Part shown: piece by piece, positions 16,809 to 26,325 of the stretch
Position numbering within the stretch: position 1 is the stretch's first letter
How the letters are laid out: every line of letters starts with the position of its first letter
NCBI GenBank assembly: GCA_945957385.1
Contig: CAMFKP010000014.1
Span: 1-64,000 of the forward strand
Direction of reading: 5' to 3'
DNA from: an uncultured Aeromonadaceae bacterium
Lineage (GTDB): Bacteria > Pseudomonadota > Gammaproteobacteria > Enterobacterales > Aeromonadaceae
Length of the DNA stretch: 64,000 nucleotides
The notes under the pieces: generated by a model
Database searches by the model: none
Told to the model about the DNA's origin: nothing
Seen by the model: only the letters and a program-made list of their open reading frames with translations
Position numbers and translations under genes: made by a program

Positions 16809-18739
16809 TGGAAATTAGAAGCCCACTCATTCATCTTGCTTTGCTTGAATCGCTAAAGGCAAATGAAATCTCTGATGAGATAGACCTTTTTTTACCATTT
16901 ATTGCAGTAACCTTATCAGAAATTTCTGGTGAGGAAGTTAAACCTAATCTTTTGCAAGATAGTTTTGCTCAATGTTTTGGAATAAAGCCGCCAATCTCCG
17001 CAATAGAAGTCTTTATGACAAGGGCGAAAAAGCGAAAACTACTTTTTAAAGAAAATCATGCATTTTTTTCTAATCATGAACAGGTTGAAAAATGGAAAAA
17101 TGGTTATTACGACAAGAAGGAAGACATTGAAGTATCTCAACAAGTAATAAGGGAGGATCTTAAGTTTTTTGCAAAATCCGAGTTTGACAAAGAGCTTGAA
17201 AATGATGACTGTGACATTTTAATAACTGAATTCATCGAGAAAAATATCTCGTCTGTGGCATCTCAAAACAGGTTTGAGAAAAGCCACATTAAGTCAAAAA
17301 TCAAAAACACTGATTATGTTATTGCTTCATTTGTAAGTCATATCCACAAAGAAAAAACGTCAACCCTTGACCATTTTTCACGAATAGTTAAAGGGATGGT
17401 GCTAGCAAATTACCTGTTTTACGCCGATAAAGTCGGAAATAAAAAACAGTACCATTCAATTACTGTTTATCTGGATACTCCAATCATTTTAGGGTTGCTT
17501 GGATATAGCGGAAAACAAAAACGAAAGTCCACATGTGAGTTTATATCGCTATTGAAGAAGGTCGGAATAGCGCTTAAGTTTTTTGATAAATCACTTGATG
17601 AAGCAGAAAGACTTCTCACTGCTTGGCGAGATGACTTAAAGCGTAAGAAATACGAGAGATTCAATTCGAAAACCCTAGAGTTACTACAGGCGCAAGGCTA
17701 TGATGCTGTGCGATTAGACACAGAGATAAAGCTTCTCAAGTCGAGAATTGAAAGCGAAGGCATTAGTATAGTAACAGGATTTAAACTAAACCCAGCATAT
17801 CAATGTGATGAAACTGCGCTTGAATTAGCTATATCTGCAAATTTCAAAGAACATAAAAACCTTACGCACGATACTATTTGCATTTCAAGAATACATAACC
17901 TTAGAGAAAATAGACTGATCAGTGATCTAAACCAAGAAATGTCTGTATTTGTTACTAGTAATACTGGTCTTGTTACGCATGCAAATAATTTCTTTAGTAA
18001 TGAAATCCCAAGAAGATATATTCCTTTAGTGGTATCTGAGCAATGGATGACTACAATGTTCTGGCTGAAAAGTCCGGATGTTTTCAGCTCTCTGCCTATG
18101 GACCAATTAGTTGCTTCCGCTTATGGCCTATTATATACCGATGATAGATTTTGGAATGCCTTCATAGCAAAGTTACAACATCTAGAACGCGATGGGAAAA
18201 TTTCAGAAGAGGAATTCACGTTTGTTCGGTGGGATTCTGAATTGCTCCATTTAATACATGATGTTTCGGTCGATGTGGGGGAGGATTTCTCTGATGAGGA
18301 TGTTTTTGATATTGTCGAAAGCATCAAGAAACGTCATATTCAAGATAAAGACAATGAAATAAATGAAATTAAGGTGAGTGCTGAAATTGAAAAGAAAGAA
18401 TTGCAAGATAGCATTTCAAAAAAATCATCTCAAATTGATAGAACAGCTGCAAGATTGAATAAAATATCAGAATTTATTGGTTCATTTTTAGCTGTTATTT
18501 TATGTTCGGTTGTATTTGTTTGCGTGTTTCTAGCTTCCTATAATAGCCTTCCCGTGGAGATTATTGGGGCACCAGTTGCGCAGGATATGAGGAATGGTTT
18601 TTTGTTTGCGATGTCAGCTATTGTTTCATTTATCATTAGCTTTGCTGGGTTTGTACGGGGATGGAGTCTGATATCCATTTACGAATTTGTGAAAAATCGA
18701 GCAACAAGATCAATATGCAAATTATTGGCTGGTGAGTAA
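16808..18739 (+). CDS. PIN-like protein with coiled coil and two membrane helices
   Basis: A 643-residue protein of no known function. The strand ITVYLDTPIILGLL (Asp223) followed by HDTICISRIH (Asp355) and VFVTSNTGLV looks like a PIN nuclease fold, with the conserved Asp and the Thr-Ser near its end. Before it is a helical N-terminal region. After it come a charged coiled coil (about 505-552) and two likely membrane helices (about 557-577 and 597-617). The gene is far more AT-rich than hsdM or hsdR around it. It starts on the last base of hsdS. It could be a membrane-tethered nuclease added to the restriction operon. The fold is a motif-based guess. Confidence 0.55.
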   Translation: MEIRSPLIHLALLESLKANEISDEIDLFLPFIAVTLSEISGEEVKPNLLQDSFAQCFGIKPPISAIEVFMTRAKKRKLLFKENHAFFSNHEQVEKWKNGYYDKKEDIEVSQQVIREDLKFFAKSEFDKELENDDCDILITEFIEKNISSVASQNRFEKSHIKSKIKNTDYVIASFVSHIHKEKTSTLDHFSRIVKGMVLANYLFYADKVGNKKQYHSITVYLDTPIILGLLGYSGKQKRKSTCEFISLLKKVGIALKFFDKSLDEAERLLTAWRDDLKRKKYERFNSKTLELLQAQGYDAVRLDTEIKLLKSRIESEGISIVTGFKLNPAYQCDETALELAISANFKEHKNLTHDTICISRIHNLRENRLISDLNQEMSVFVTSNTGLVTHANNFFSNEIPRRYIPLVVSEQWMTTMFWLKSPDVFSSLPMDQLVASAYGLLYTDDRFWNAFIAKLQHLERDGKISEEEFTFVRWDSELLHLIHDVSVDVGEDFSDEDVFDIVESIKKRHIQDKDNEINEIKVSAEIEKKELQDSISKKSSQIDRTAARLNKISEFIGSFLAVILCSVVFVCVFLASYNSLPVEIIGAPVAQDMRNGFLFAMSAIVSFIISFAGFVRGWSLISIYEFVKNRATRSICKLLAGE

Positions 18740-18807
18740 AGGACAGCAGTGAAGATAGCTTCTGCGCAGATCGAACACTTGGAATCAATATAATCGCTGG
18801 GATAACA

Positions 18808-20322
18808 ATGAACTTACAACCACGGATGGAAAAACTGATTAGTGCCGTTAGTGATGGCATGTATGAACGCGAAGATATTATCGCGGTGGCGCTGTTGGGG
18901 GCGTTATGCGGCCAGAATACCTTTCTCTATGGCCCGCCCGGCACCGCCAAGAGCCTGATCTCGCGACGTATTGCCTGCGCCTTTGCCAAGCCGGCGTACT
19001 TTGAATACCTGATGAACCGGTTCAGTACCCCGGAAGATGTGTTCGGGCCTGTCTCCATCAAGGCGCTCAAGGAAGATCAGTATCTGCGCAAGACTCAGAA
19101 CTACTTGCCGAAGGCCGAGTTTGCGTTTTTGGATGAGATTTGGAAATCCAGCCCGGCGATCCTCAATACCTTGCTGACGCTGATCAACGAACGGATTTTC
19201 CGCAATGGTGAGTCGATTGAACCGGCGCCACTGAAGGCACTGATTGCCGCGTCCAATGAAACGCCGGAGGCCAATCAGGGGCTGGATGCGCTCTACGACC
19301 GATTTATTGTCCGCCTGATGGCTGGCCCCATCGAGCAGACCGCCAATTTCGATCGTCTGCTCAGCAGCCGACCGACTGCGGCCGAGGTGGCTATTGCTGC
19401 AGATCTGATGGTGAAGCCCGAAGAGTGGAGTCACTGGCAAGAGCAATTGCATACGGTGCAGTTATCGGTCGAAACACTGACCATTATTCACCTGATCCGC
19501 GAAGCCTTGGCTGCTAGCTATGACGAGTTGCAGGTGTATGTCTCTGATCGGCGCTGGCAACGTGCCGCCATCCTGATGAAGGCCGCCGCTTTCTTCAATG
19601 GCCGTAGCGAAACCAACCACAGCGATGCCCTGTTGCTACGCCATTGCCTATGGACCCAGGAGCAAAACCGCGAGGCGGTTTGCGCCATTGTCGAACAGGC
19701 CGTCAAAGAAACCGGTTTTGATAGCGGAATCAACCTGGCGCAAATCGATAGTGAAAAAGAAGCACTGGATAATGAAATCAATAAAGAGCTTTTTTATTCC
19801 TCCGATGTGTATGAGACGAAACGGGTAGATGGAAAAGAATACTTCAATGTGATTTTTTCATTTAATAGAGGCTATAGAACAGAAGAAAAAAGGGACATTT
19901 TAATCCCATTTGAACATCTTAAAAGCAAAAAGAAATTCCACCCACTGGATGGCAGTGGAAACAAAATTGAAGAATTGACCTATGAGTTTGATGGTCAAGG
20001 TGTTTGTAAAATTACCAGTGACTATTATGGCCTTTCACATGATTTCAAACCTAAAGTGCTATTTAATAAGGGACATAAAAGAGTTGAAATCAACAAACGA
20101 TTAATTAACTCGTTATCTGCCTCCATTGCTGAAATCAATCTACAGCTTAAAGCCATGCTTGACGAGGTTGAACGGCGGCGTCACGGTTATAACAACGAGC
20201 TAGCTTCCTTGTTTGTTTCGACAGATCAGAGTGCCATCGCCATTCAGGGTATTACCGAGCAAATTGAGCGCCTGAAAATGCGGATTAAGGATTGCGAACG
20301 GCTGGAAGCCTTATGTCAATAA
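18808..20322 (+). CDS. RavA-like MoxR AAA+ ATPase
   Basis: A 504-residue MoxR-family ATPase. Walker A is GPPGTAKS at 42-49, Walker B is FAFLDEIWKSSP near 106-117, and sensor 1 is IAASNETPE. The N-terminal AAA+ part resembles E. coli RavA, which works with the VWA protein ViaA. The C-terminal part, from about residue 330 to 440, is much more AT-rich than the flanks and may be an exchanged domain. The gene lies 68 bp after the PIN-like gene and overlaps the VWA gene by 10 bp. MoxR-VWA pairs act as chaperone-like remodelling machines; a role in controlling restriction is inferred from the operon only. Confidence 0.85.
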   Translation: MNLQPRMEKLISAVSDGMYEREDIIAVALLGALCGQNTFLYGPPGTAKSLISRRIACAFAKPAYFEYLMNRFSTPEDVFGPVSIKALKEDQYLRKTQNYLPKAEFAFLDEIWKSSPAILNTLLTLINERIFRNGESIEPAPLKALIAASNETPEANQGLDALYDRFIVRLMAGPIEQTANFDRLLSSRPTAAEVAIAADLMVKPEEWSHWQEQLHTVQLSVETLTIIHLIREALAASYDELQVYVSDRRWQRAAILMKAAAFFNGRSETNHSDALLLRHCLWTQEQNREAVCAIVEQAVKETGFDSGINLAQIDSEKEALDNEINKELFYSSDVYETKRVDGKEYFNVIFSFNRGYRTEEKRDILIPFEHLKSKKKFHPLDGSGNKIEELTYEFDGQGVCKITSDYYGLSHDFKPKVLFNKGHKRVEINKRLINSLSASIAEINLQLKAMLDEVERRRHGYNNELASLFVSTDQSAIAIQGITEQIERLKMRIKDCERLEALCQ

Positions 20323-21806
20323 ACGCCTTTGACTCGATTGCTGACCAGACGCAGCAGCAACTCTTTGCCCAGTATGAGACCTTGCTCTCTGCTTCATCGG
20401 CACTGGCTGAGCAGTTGCAGCAGCGTTTCAAGCAGTGGCGAACCGAAACGAAAGAAGTCTTGGCGCGAGATTTTCCGCTGGCTGCTCAGCAACAAGAACT
20501 GGACGACTGGCAGCAGCAGAACCTGGCGGGTGCCCACAACAAGTCACATCTCGAACAGGGCATCAAGGCGTTTGGGGCGCTGTGCAAGGCGACAAAGCAT
20601 CCGCCCAACCAAGCCTTTTGGCAGGCACAGTTAAAAAGCAGCCAGGATCAGGATGCGGACAAAACAACCCAAGATTTGCAGGTTTCGAGTCAACTGCTGG
20701 CAGCACAATGGCAACAGGTGCTGGATAAGGCGCGTCAGGAGTGGGAGTTGGCGCTTATTGCGGAGCAGCGCAAGCAACTATTGGAGCAGTTGGAGAAGAT
20801 TCTGAATGCACTGCAGCAGGTGTGGCCGCTCTGCGAGGTGCTGGGGCTCGATCCTGGTTTGTTATTTGACCTGTCGAAAGGGCAACTATCCGAGCAGGAC
20901 TGGGCTCAGTTTCAGCGCTGGGCCGCTTATCTGGCCAAGGATGCCGGGGTTCGTGCCCTCTGTGACTTGCTGGGCAAAGTGCGGCAAATTGAGCTGTCGG
21001 AAAAAATTGAGCGCGTAAAGATCTCGCACTGCGTGGATATCCCGTTGCCGGATATCAATTCGCGGGAGGAGATAGTCGGTATTCGGCTGGGGCGGGATCT
21101 GGAGCATGTACTGCCCAGTGAGAAGGCACTATTGGCAGATGCCGAGACCGCCTTGCTGTTTGATCTCAAATTTGTTGAATCTCGGTTGATGTGTTTTGAC
21201 ATGGCGGGCCTCCAGACCCAGCAACGTCATATCGAGCAGGAAGTCGATCGCACCGTCGAAGAGCAAGAAAAGCGCGGCCCCATGGTGTTGTGTGTGGACA
21301 CCAGTGCCTCTATGACTGGCGCGCCAGAGACGATTGCCAAGGCGGTAACGCTGTTTATGGCGGCCAAGGCGCGTGAGGAAGAGCGGCCCTGCTATTTGAT
21401 TAACTTTTCCACCCGCATCCAGACGCTGGATCTCTCCGGCGAGTTGGGTATGGCGGCCATCATGGATTTTCTGAAGATGTCCTTCCATGGCGGTACCGAT
21501 GCTGCGCCAGCCCTGGATCACGCATTAAAAGTGATGAAAAAGGATGCTTATCAGAAGGCGGATCTGTTGATGCTGTCGGATTTCATCATGGATGATTTAC
21601 CTCAAGAAACGCTGGCCCAGATCGAAATGCAACGAGGCAATGGCAACCACTTTTACTCCCTGGTGGTGGGATCGGCCTATATGAGCCAACGACTCAAGAC
21701 GCATTTTGATCATGAGTGGGTCTATGACCCGGTGACGAGCTCAGTCCATGAGCTGATTGAGTTTCAGCAGCGGCTAAACACGAACAAAGAGGACAGGATG
21801 GCATGA
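20313..21806 (+). CDS. VWA-domain protein, partner of the MoxR ATPase (ViaA-like)
   Basis: A 497-residue protein from ATG 20313, which lies inside the end of the ATPase gene (ATGTCAATAA). The first 300 residues are helical and Gln/Glu-rich. The C-terminal von Willebrand factor A domain has a complete MIDAS motif, DTSAS at 329-333, with the later Thr in HGGTDAAPALDHAL and Asp in MLSDFIMDD. The size and domain order are those of ViaA. It probably binds the ATPase through the helical part and a client through the metal site. It overlaps hsdR by ATGA, placing both partners firmly inside the restriction operon. Confidence 0.85.
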   Translation: MSINAFDSIADQTQQQLFAQYETLLSASSALAEQLQQRFKQWRTETKEVLARDFPLAAQQQELDDWQQQNLAGAHNKSHLEQGIKAFGALCKATKHPPNQAFWQAQLKSSQDQDADKTTQDLQVSSQLLAAQWQQVLDKARQEWELALIAEQRKQLLEQLEKILNALQQVWPLCEVLGLDPGLLFDLSKGQLSEQDWAQFQRWAAYLAKDAGVRALCDLLGKVRQIELSEKIERVKISHCVDIPLPDINSREEIVGIRLGRDLEHVLPSEKALLADAETALLFDLKFVESRLMCFDMAGLQTQQRHIEQEVDRTVEEQEKRGPMVLCVDTSASMTGAPETIAKAVTLFMAAKAREEERPCYLINFSTRIQTLDLSGELGMAAIMDFLKMSFHGGTDAAPALDHALKVMKKDAYQKADLLMLSDFIMDDLPQETLAQIEMQRGNGNHFYSLVVGSAYMSQRLKTHFDHEWVYDPVTSSVHELIEFQQRLNTNKEDRMA

Positions 21807-24800
21807 TAGGCACCCCAAAATTCCAGGAAGAGTACAGCGCCAAGATCCCGGCTCTGGCCTTGTTAAGCAATCTGGGCTGGACCTTTCTGCCGCCCGAGCA
21901 GGCGTTGGCGGCGCGTGGCGGCAAGCCGAGCGAAGTGGTGCTGCGAGAGGAATTACGCACGCAACTGGCCAAACGACGCTTTCCCTATGCCGGGCGTGAG
22001 CATGGGTTATCGGAGAAGACCCTCGATAACCTGGTCGCCGAAATTTGTGCGCCAGCGCTGAACGAAGGGCTGCTGCGGGCTAATGAACGGCTCTATAACC
22101 ACTTGCTGCTGGGCATTTCCGTCACCGAGTTTGTCGATGGCAAGAAGGTCAATCCGACCATTGCCCTGATTGACTGGCAACAGCCGGAAAACAACAGCTT
22201 TGTCTTTACCGAAGAGTTCAGCGTACTGCGCTCAGGCGGCATCGATGCGCGGCGACCGGATATCGTCTGCTTCGTCAACGGCATTCCGCTGGTTGTTATC
22301 GAAGCAAAACGCCCTGACGGCCACTCAGGACAGGGGGGGCAAAAGGGTCCGACTATCGATGAAGGCATCTCGCAAAGCCTGCGCAATCAGCGGCACGACG
22401 AGATCCCGCAGCTTTTTGCGTACAGCCAGTTGCTGCTCTCCATCAATGGCTCGGATGGCCGCTATGGCACATGTTTGACGCCGACCACATTCTGGGCCGC
22501 TTGGCGCGAGGAGGATATTTCCGAAGCCCAGATGTTTTCCCTGAAGAATCGTCGCCTCTCGGCGCATCAGATGGCCGCGTTGTTTGATCACCGTAAACCG
22601 CACGATCTGATCTGGTATCAGGATCTGGTCTCCTCCGGTGAGCTGGCGGTGACCGGTCAGGACAGGCTGTTGGTTAGTCTGCTTTCACCCGCCCGTTTGC
22701 TGGAGATGACGCGCTATTTCACCCTGTTTGACAAGAAGGCGGGCAAGATAGTCGCCCGCTATCAGCAGGTATTTGGCATCAAACGACTGATCGAGCGCAT
22801 CGATTCACGCAACCTCCAGGGAGGGCGTGAAGGGGGCGTGATCTGGCATACCACGGGCTCGGGTAAGTCATTCACCATGGTGTTCTTGAGCAAGGCGCTG
22901 ATCCTGCATGAGTCACTGAAAGCCTGCCGGATTATCGTGGTGACCGATCGGGTCGATCTGGAAAGCCAACTGAGCAAGACCTTTGCCTCCGGTGGTGAGC
23001 TGGCGAGTAAAAAGGATCGCGAAGCGGCAATGGCCACCTCGGGCAAACGGCTGGCTGAGCAGATCGGTCATGGCAATGAGCGGATTATTTTCTCGCTGAT
23101 CCAGAAGTTCAACAGCGCGACCAAACTGCCGGAATGCAGCAACCACAGCTCGGACATTATCGTGCTGATCGATGAGGGGCATCGCAGCCAGGGGGGCGAG
23201 AACCACATCCGCATGAAGCAGGCGCTTCCCAATGCCGCCTTTGTGGCCTTCACCGGCACCCCGTTGCTAAAAGACGACAAGACCACCAACAAATTCGGCC
23301 CGATCGTGCATGCCTATACCATGCAACGCGCGGTAGAAGACAGAGCCGTTACCCCGTTGCTGTATGAAGAGCGCATTCCGGATCTGGATGTGAACGAGCG
23401 GGCCATCGACAGCTGGTTTGATCGGATCACCGAAGGGCTGAACGAGGAGCAAAAAGCCGACCTCAAGCGCAAGTTTGCCAAGAAGGGGCAGATCTACAGT
23501 GCCGAAGATCGGATCCGGCTGATTGCACTGGATATTGCCAACCACTTTGTCAAACACATCGATGATGAGCTCAAAGGGCAACTGGCTTGCGACAGCAAAG
23601 CCTCGGCCATCAAGTACAAGCAGTATCTGGATGAAGCAGGTCTGTTTGAAAGCGCGGTGGTGATGAGCGCTCCCGATTCCCGAGAGGGTAATACCGAGGT
23701 TGATGAAGCCGCCATGCCCGAGGTGCAAAAGTGGTGGAATGAACATGTCGGCAATCAGGATGAACAGATCTACACCAAGCAGATCATCGAGCGTTTTGAC
23801 AAAGACCCGAGCCTGAAACTGCTTATCGTGGTGGATAAGCTGCTGACCGGTTTTGATGAGCCGAAGAATGCGGTGCTCTATATCGACAAGCCACTCAAGG
23901 GGCATAACCTGATCCAGGCCATTGCCCGCGTGAACCGACTGCACCTGAAGAAGCAGTTTGGTCTGCTCATCGACTATCGGGGCATCCTCAGCGAACTGGA
24001 TACCACGATAGCCAAGTATCAGGATCTGGCGTCCCGCACTCAGGGGGGCTATGACATCAACGATATCGCCGGTCTGTACGAGCAGATGAGTACCGAATAC
24101 AAGCGTCTGCCGCATCTCTATAAGATGCTCTGGGCCATCTTCGATGGCGTTAAAAACAAGAAAGACATCGAACAGCTGCGGCAGGTTCTGGTTCCCAAGA
24201 CTGAGGATCGCGATGGTGAGCTGGTTGATGTGCACCTGAAGATCCGCGAAGACTTCTACGAGGCGCTGAGTGCTTTCGCCAGTTGCCTGAAGGTGGCGTT
24301 GCAATCGAGCACTTTCTTTGCAGACAAGAGCTTCTCGGATGCGGATCGGCAGCACTACAAAGAGACTGTCAAACAACTCTCCAGCTTGCGGCAGTTGGTG
24401 CGTCAGGATGCAGGCGAAAGCATCGACTATGACGAATATGCCGAGCAGGTGAAAAAACTGCTGAACAAGCATGTTGTCGGTGTTGAAGTGCGGGATCCAG
24501 AAGGTGTCTACGAAGTTGGCAAGATGGGGCTGACACAACAACCCGACGAGTGGAACGAAGACAAGACCCGCAACGAGACGGATATCATCAAGACCCGGGT
24601 CACCCGGATGATTGAGCAGGAGCTAGGCGACGACCCCTACGCGCAGGAGGCTTTCTCCAAGCTGTTGCGTCAGGCCATTGAAGAGGCTGAAAAGCTGTTT
24701 GACCACCCGCTCAAGCAATATCTGCTGTTTCATGAGTTTGAGCAGCAGGTACAAAAGCGCCAACTGGACGAGATACCCGAAGCCTTTGCTGGACATCGCC

Positions 24801-25099
24801 ATGCTCAAGCCTACTTCGGTGTGTTCAAAAAAATTCTGCCGGAAGTTTTCAGCATTGTGGATCAGCAGGTTCAGGATAAGTGGGTCAAACTTGCATTCGA
24901 AATTGATGGCTGTGTCGAGATGTCGGTCGCCGAACACTCCATCAATCCACAAAACATCGAGGCCGATATCCGCAAGAAGCTGCTACCCAGGATGTTTACC
25001 GAGTGCAAAGCCATAGGGGGGGGCATGGATCAGGCTAAGAAGATCGTAGAGATGGTGATTCAGATCACCCGTGTCGGTCTGAATCAGCATGCGGATTGA
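21803..25099 (+). CDS. hsdR: HsdR, type I restriction endonuclease and translocase subunit
   Basis: A 1098-residue motor-nuclease. The PD-(D/E)xK nuclease is near the N-terminus: Asp153 in RRPDIVCF and Glu167-x-Lys169 in VIEAKRP. The helicase-type motor follows, with TTGSGKS (Walker A, about 350) and LIDEGHRSQ (about 455), then FTGTP and the second RecA-like domain (LLTGFDEPKN, QAIARVNR). The C-terminal helical domain contacts HsdM. It pulls DNA after recognition of an unmethylated site and cuts at a distance. All key motifs are present, so it should be active. It follows the VWA gene with a 4-bp overlap. Confidence 0.97.
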   Translation: MIGTPKFQEEYSAKIPALALLSNLGWTFLPPEQALAARGGKPSEVVLREELRTQLAKRRFPYAGREHGLSEKTLDNLVAEICAPALNEGLLRANERLYNHLLLGISVTEFVDGKKVNPTIALIDWQQPENNSFVFTEEFSVLRSGGIDARRPDIVCFVNGIPLVVIEAKRPDGHSGQGGQKGPTIDEGISQSLRNQRHDEIPQLFAYSQLLLSINGSDGRYGTCLTPTTFWAAWREEDISEAQMFSLKNRRLSAHQMAALFDHRKPHDLIWYQDLVSSGELAVTGQDRLLVSLLSPARLLEMTRYFTLFDKKAGKIVARYQQVFGIKRLIERIDSRNLQGGREGGVIWHTTGSGKSFTMVFLSKALILHESLKACRIIVVTDRVDLESQLSKTFASGGELASKKDREAAMATSGKRLAEQIGHGNERIIFSLIQKFNSATKLPECSNHSSDIIVLIDEGHRSQGGENHIRMKQALPNAAFVAFTGTPLLKDDKTTNKFGPIVHAYTMQRAVEDRAVTPLLYEERIPDLDVNERAIDSWFDRITEGLNEEQKADLKRKFAKKGQIYSAEDRIRLIALDIANHFVKHIDDELKGQLACDSKASAIKYKQYLDEAGLFESAVVMSAPDSREGNTEVDEAAMPEVQKWWNEHVGNQDEQIYTKQIIERFDKDPSLKLLIVVDKLLTGFDEPKNAVLYIDKPLKGHNLIQAIARVNRLHLKKQFGLLIDYRGILSELDTTIAKYQDLASRTQGGYDINDIAGLYEQMSTEYKRLPHLYKMLWAIFDGVKNKKDIEQLRQVLVPKTEDRDGELVDVHLKIREDFYEALSAFASCLKVALQSSTFFADKSFSDADRQHYKETVKQLSSLRQLVRQDAGESIDYDEYAEQVKKLLNKHVVGVEVRDPEGVYEVGKMGLTQQPDEWNEDKTRNETDIIKTRVTRMIEQELGDDPYAQEAFSKLLRQAIEEAEKLFDHPLKQYLLFHEFEQQVQKRQLDEIPEAFAGHRHAQAYFGVFKKILPEVFSIVDQQVQDKWVKLAFEIDGCVEMSVAEHSINPQNIEADIRKKLLPRMFTECKAIGGGMDQAKKIVEMVIQITRVGLNQHAD

Positions 25100-25114
25100 G
25101 TGGGGACAGTGCTG

Positions 25115-25894
25115 ATGAATGCTGCGATTGATTGTTCAACACCTTATCAGGCTGCCGAGTCGGGTGAACGGCTGAGTTTTAGTTATGGGGATGAGCGGAT
25201 CGACGTTGAGCGAGTTAGTCGTAACACGAACACGGGGCGAGTGCGGATCCTGGTTCATCCGGATTGTCGTATCGAGGTTCAGGCTGGGGCCAATGTGTCG
25301 CAACTCGAGGTTCTGGAGGCACTGAAAAAGCGGGCGCGCTGGATCTACCAGCAGTTACGCTATTTTCGTTCTCTCAATGAGCATGTTCTGGCGCCACACT
25401 ATGTCAGTGGCGAGAGCTGCTATTACCTCGGTAAGCAGTATCTGCTCAAGGTGACAGAATCGGCCACGCAAAAGCAGCAGGTGAAATTGCTGGGTGGTCA
25501 GTTACAAGTCTCGGTTCGACAGTATGGGCCAGAGCTTGTTTGCTCATTGCTGCATGAGTGGTACAAGGCGCGCGCGAAAGAGGTCTTTAGTCGCAGACTC
25601 GAGGCGTTGCTTGAACAGACGCTCTGGGTTAGCGAACGGCCGCCTATTCGCATTCTGACGATGCGAACCCAGTGGGGAAGCTGCTCGCCAAATGGTCGTA
25701 TCACGCTGAATCCTCACCTGGTGAAAGCGTCCCGTGAGTGTATCGACTATGTGATCCTGCACGAGCTCTGCCATATAGCAGAACATAACCACAGTGAACG
25801 ATTCTACCGACTGATGGGGCAAATAATGCCGGGCTGGGAACAGATTAAGAAGAGACTCGATGGCATGGCAGGGGTCTATTTAAGCGGAACCTGA
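25115..25894 (+). CDS. YgjP-like zinc metallopeptidase
   Basis: A 259-residue DUF45/YgjP-type protein. The zinc site is HELCHIAEHNHSERF: HExxH and a third ligand region further on. The preceding TQWGSCSPNGRITLNP is the family signature. ATG 25115 with GGGGA upstream is chosen; GTG codons at 25100 and 25109 are alternatives. Genes of this family are often found after hsdR in type I operons, and their exact role there is unknown; processing or turnover of HsdR is a guess. Last gene of the operon, convergent with xre 17 bp away. Confidence 0.85.
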   Translation: MNAAIDCSTPYQAAESGERLSFSYGDERIDVERVSRNTNTGRVRILVHPDCRIEVQAGANVSQLEVLEALKKRARWIYQQLRYFRSLNEHVLAPHYVSGESCYYLGKQYLLKVTESATQKQQVKLLGGQLQVSVRQYGPELVCSLLHEWYKARAKEVFSRRLEALLEQTLWVSERPPIRILTMRTQWGSCSPNGRITLNPHLVKASRECIDYVILHELCHIAEHNHSERFYRLMGQIMPGWEQIKKRLDGMAGVYLSGT

Positions 25895-25911
25895 ATCCAG
25901 CTCTGACCTTA

Positions 25912-26217
25912 TCATTCCTTGGGTGCCGAAAGTTGCAGCAACATCTCTTGCTGCCTTTCTTTCGGCAATTTGGCCAGTGCGCAAAGAAGTTCAGCCAACA
26001 AGTCATCATCACAGTAGAAATAAGCCACCGGAAAACCCAGCTCCTGGGCGATGCGTTGCATCGTCTGGTAGTCAGGGGCGTGCTTGCCTTTTTCGTACTG
26101 GTTCATTCGGGCGCTAGCCGTGCTCTGCTCCATACCTAATCGCATCCCAAGTTGCTGTTGCGTCAGGCCCGCAGCCTTGCGTGCGGCTTTGAGTCTGATG
26201 GGTAGTGGGTTTGTCAT
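25912..26217 (-). CDS. xre: Xre-family regulator of the transposon
   Basis: A 101-residue repressor-like protein. The helix-turn-helix is residues 8-60 (LKAARKAAGLTQQQLGMRLG, then MNQYEKGKHAPDY), and the C-terminus is a short Leu-rich tail, probably for dimerisation. It lies directly behind tnsC on the same strand. Two palindromes of form CTAAG-N5-CTTAG precede it and a near copy precedes tniQ. Xre regulators of I-F3 elements are known to control tniQ-cas and guide expression, which fits. It may hold the system off until the element enters a new cell. Confidence 0.9.
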   Translation of the reverse strand: MTNPLPIRLKAARKAAGLTQQQLGMRLGMEQSTASARMNQYEKGKHAPDYQTMQRIAQELGFPVAYFYCDDDLLAELLCALAKLPKERQQEMLLQLSAPKE

Positions 26218-26246
26218 GGGGTATCTGCTAGCTGAGGATCAGGTAG

Positions 26247-26261
26247 CTAAGATTTTCTTAG
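26247..26261 (-). promoter_or_regulatory. Predicted Xre operator 1 before xre
   Basis: A perfect palindrome CTAAG-ATTTT-CTTAG, 29 bp before the xre start. It lies next to a TATAAG -10-like hexamer read on the minus strand, so binding should repress xre itself. Its centre is 34 bp from operator 2. Confidence 0.72.
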
Positions 26262-26280
26262 TCTTATACGAACAAGTGTA

Positions 26281-26295
26281 CTAAGCAATACTTAG
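26281..26295 (-). promoter_or_regulatory. Predicted Xre operator 2 before xre
   Basis: The sequence CTAAGCAATACTTAG, with CTAAG/CTTAG half sites. It overlaps the -35 side of the presumed xre promoter and closely matches the operator before tniQ. Confidence 0.75.
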
Positions 26296-26325
26296 TTTGC
26301 AGGGTAAAGAGGGGAGAAGTTCACG

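Noticed and set aside
23267-24541. A 424-codon open frame opposite hsdR.
   Set aside because: The plus strand encodes continuous HsdR motor and C-terminal domains here; the antisense product has no recognisable motif.
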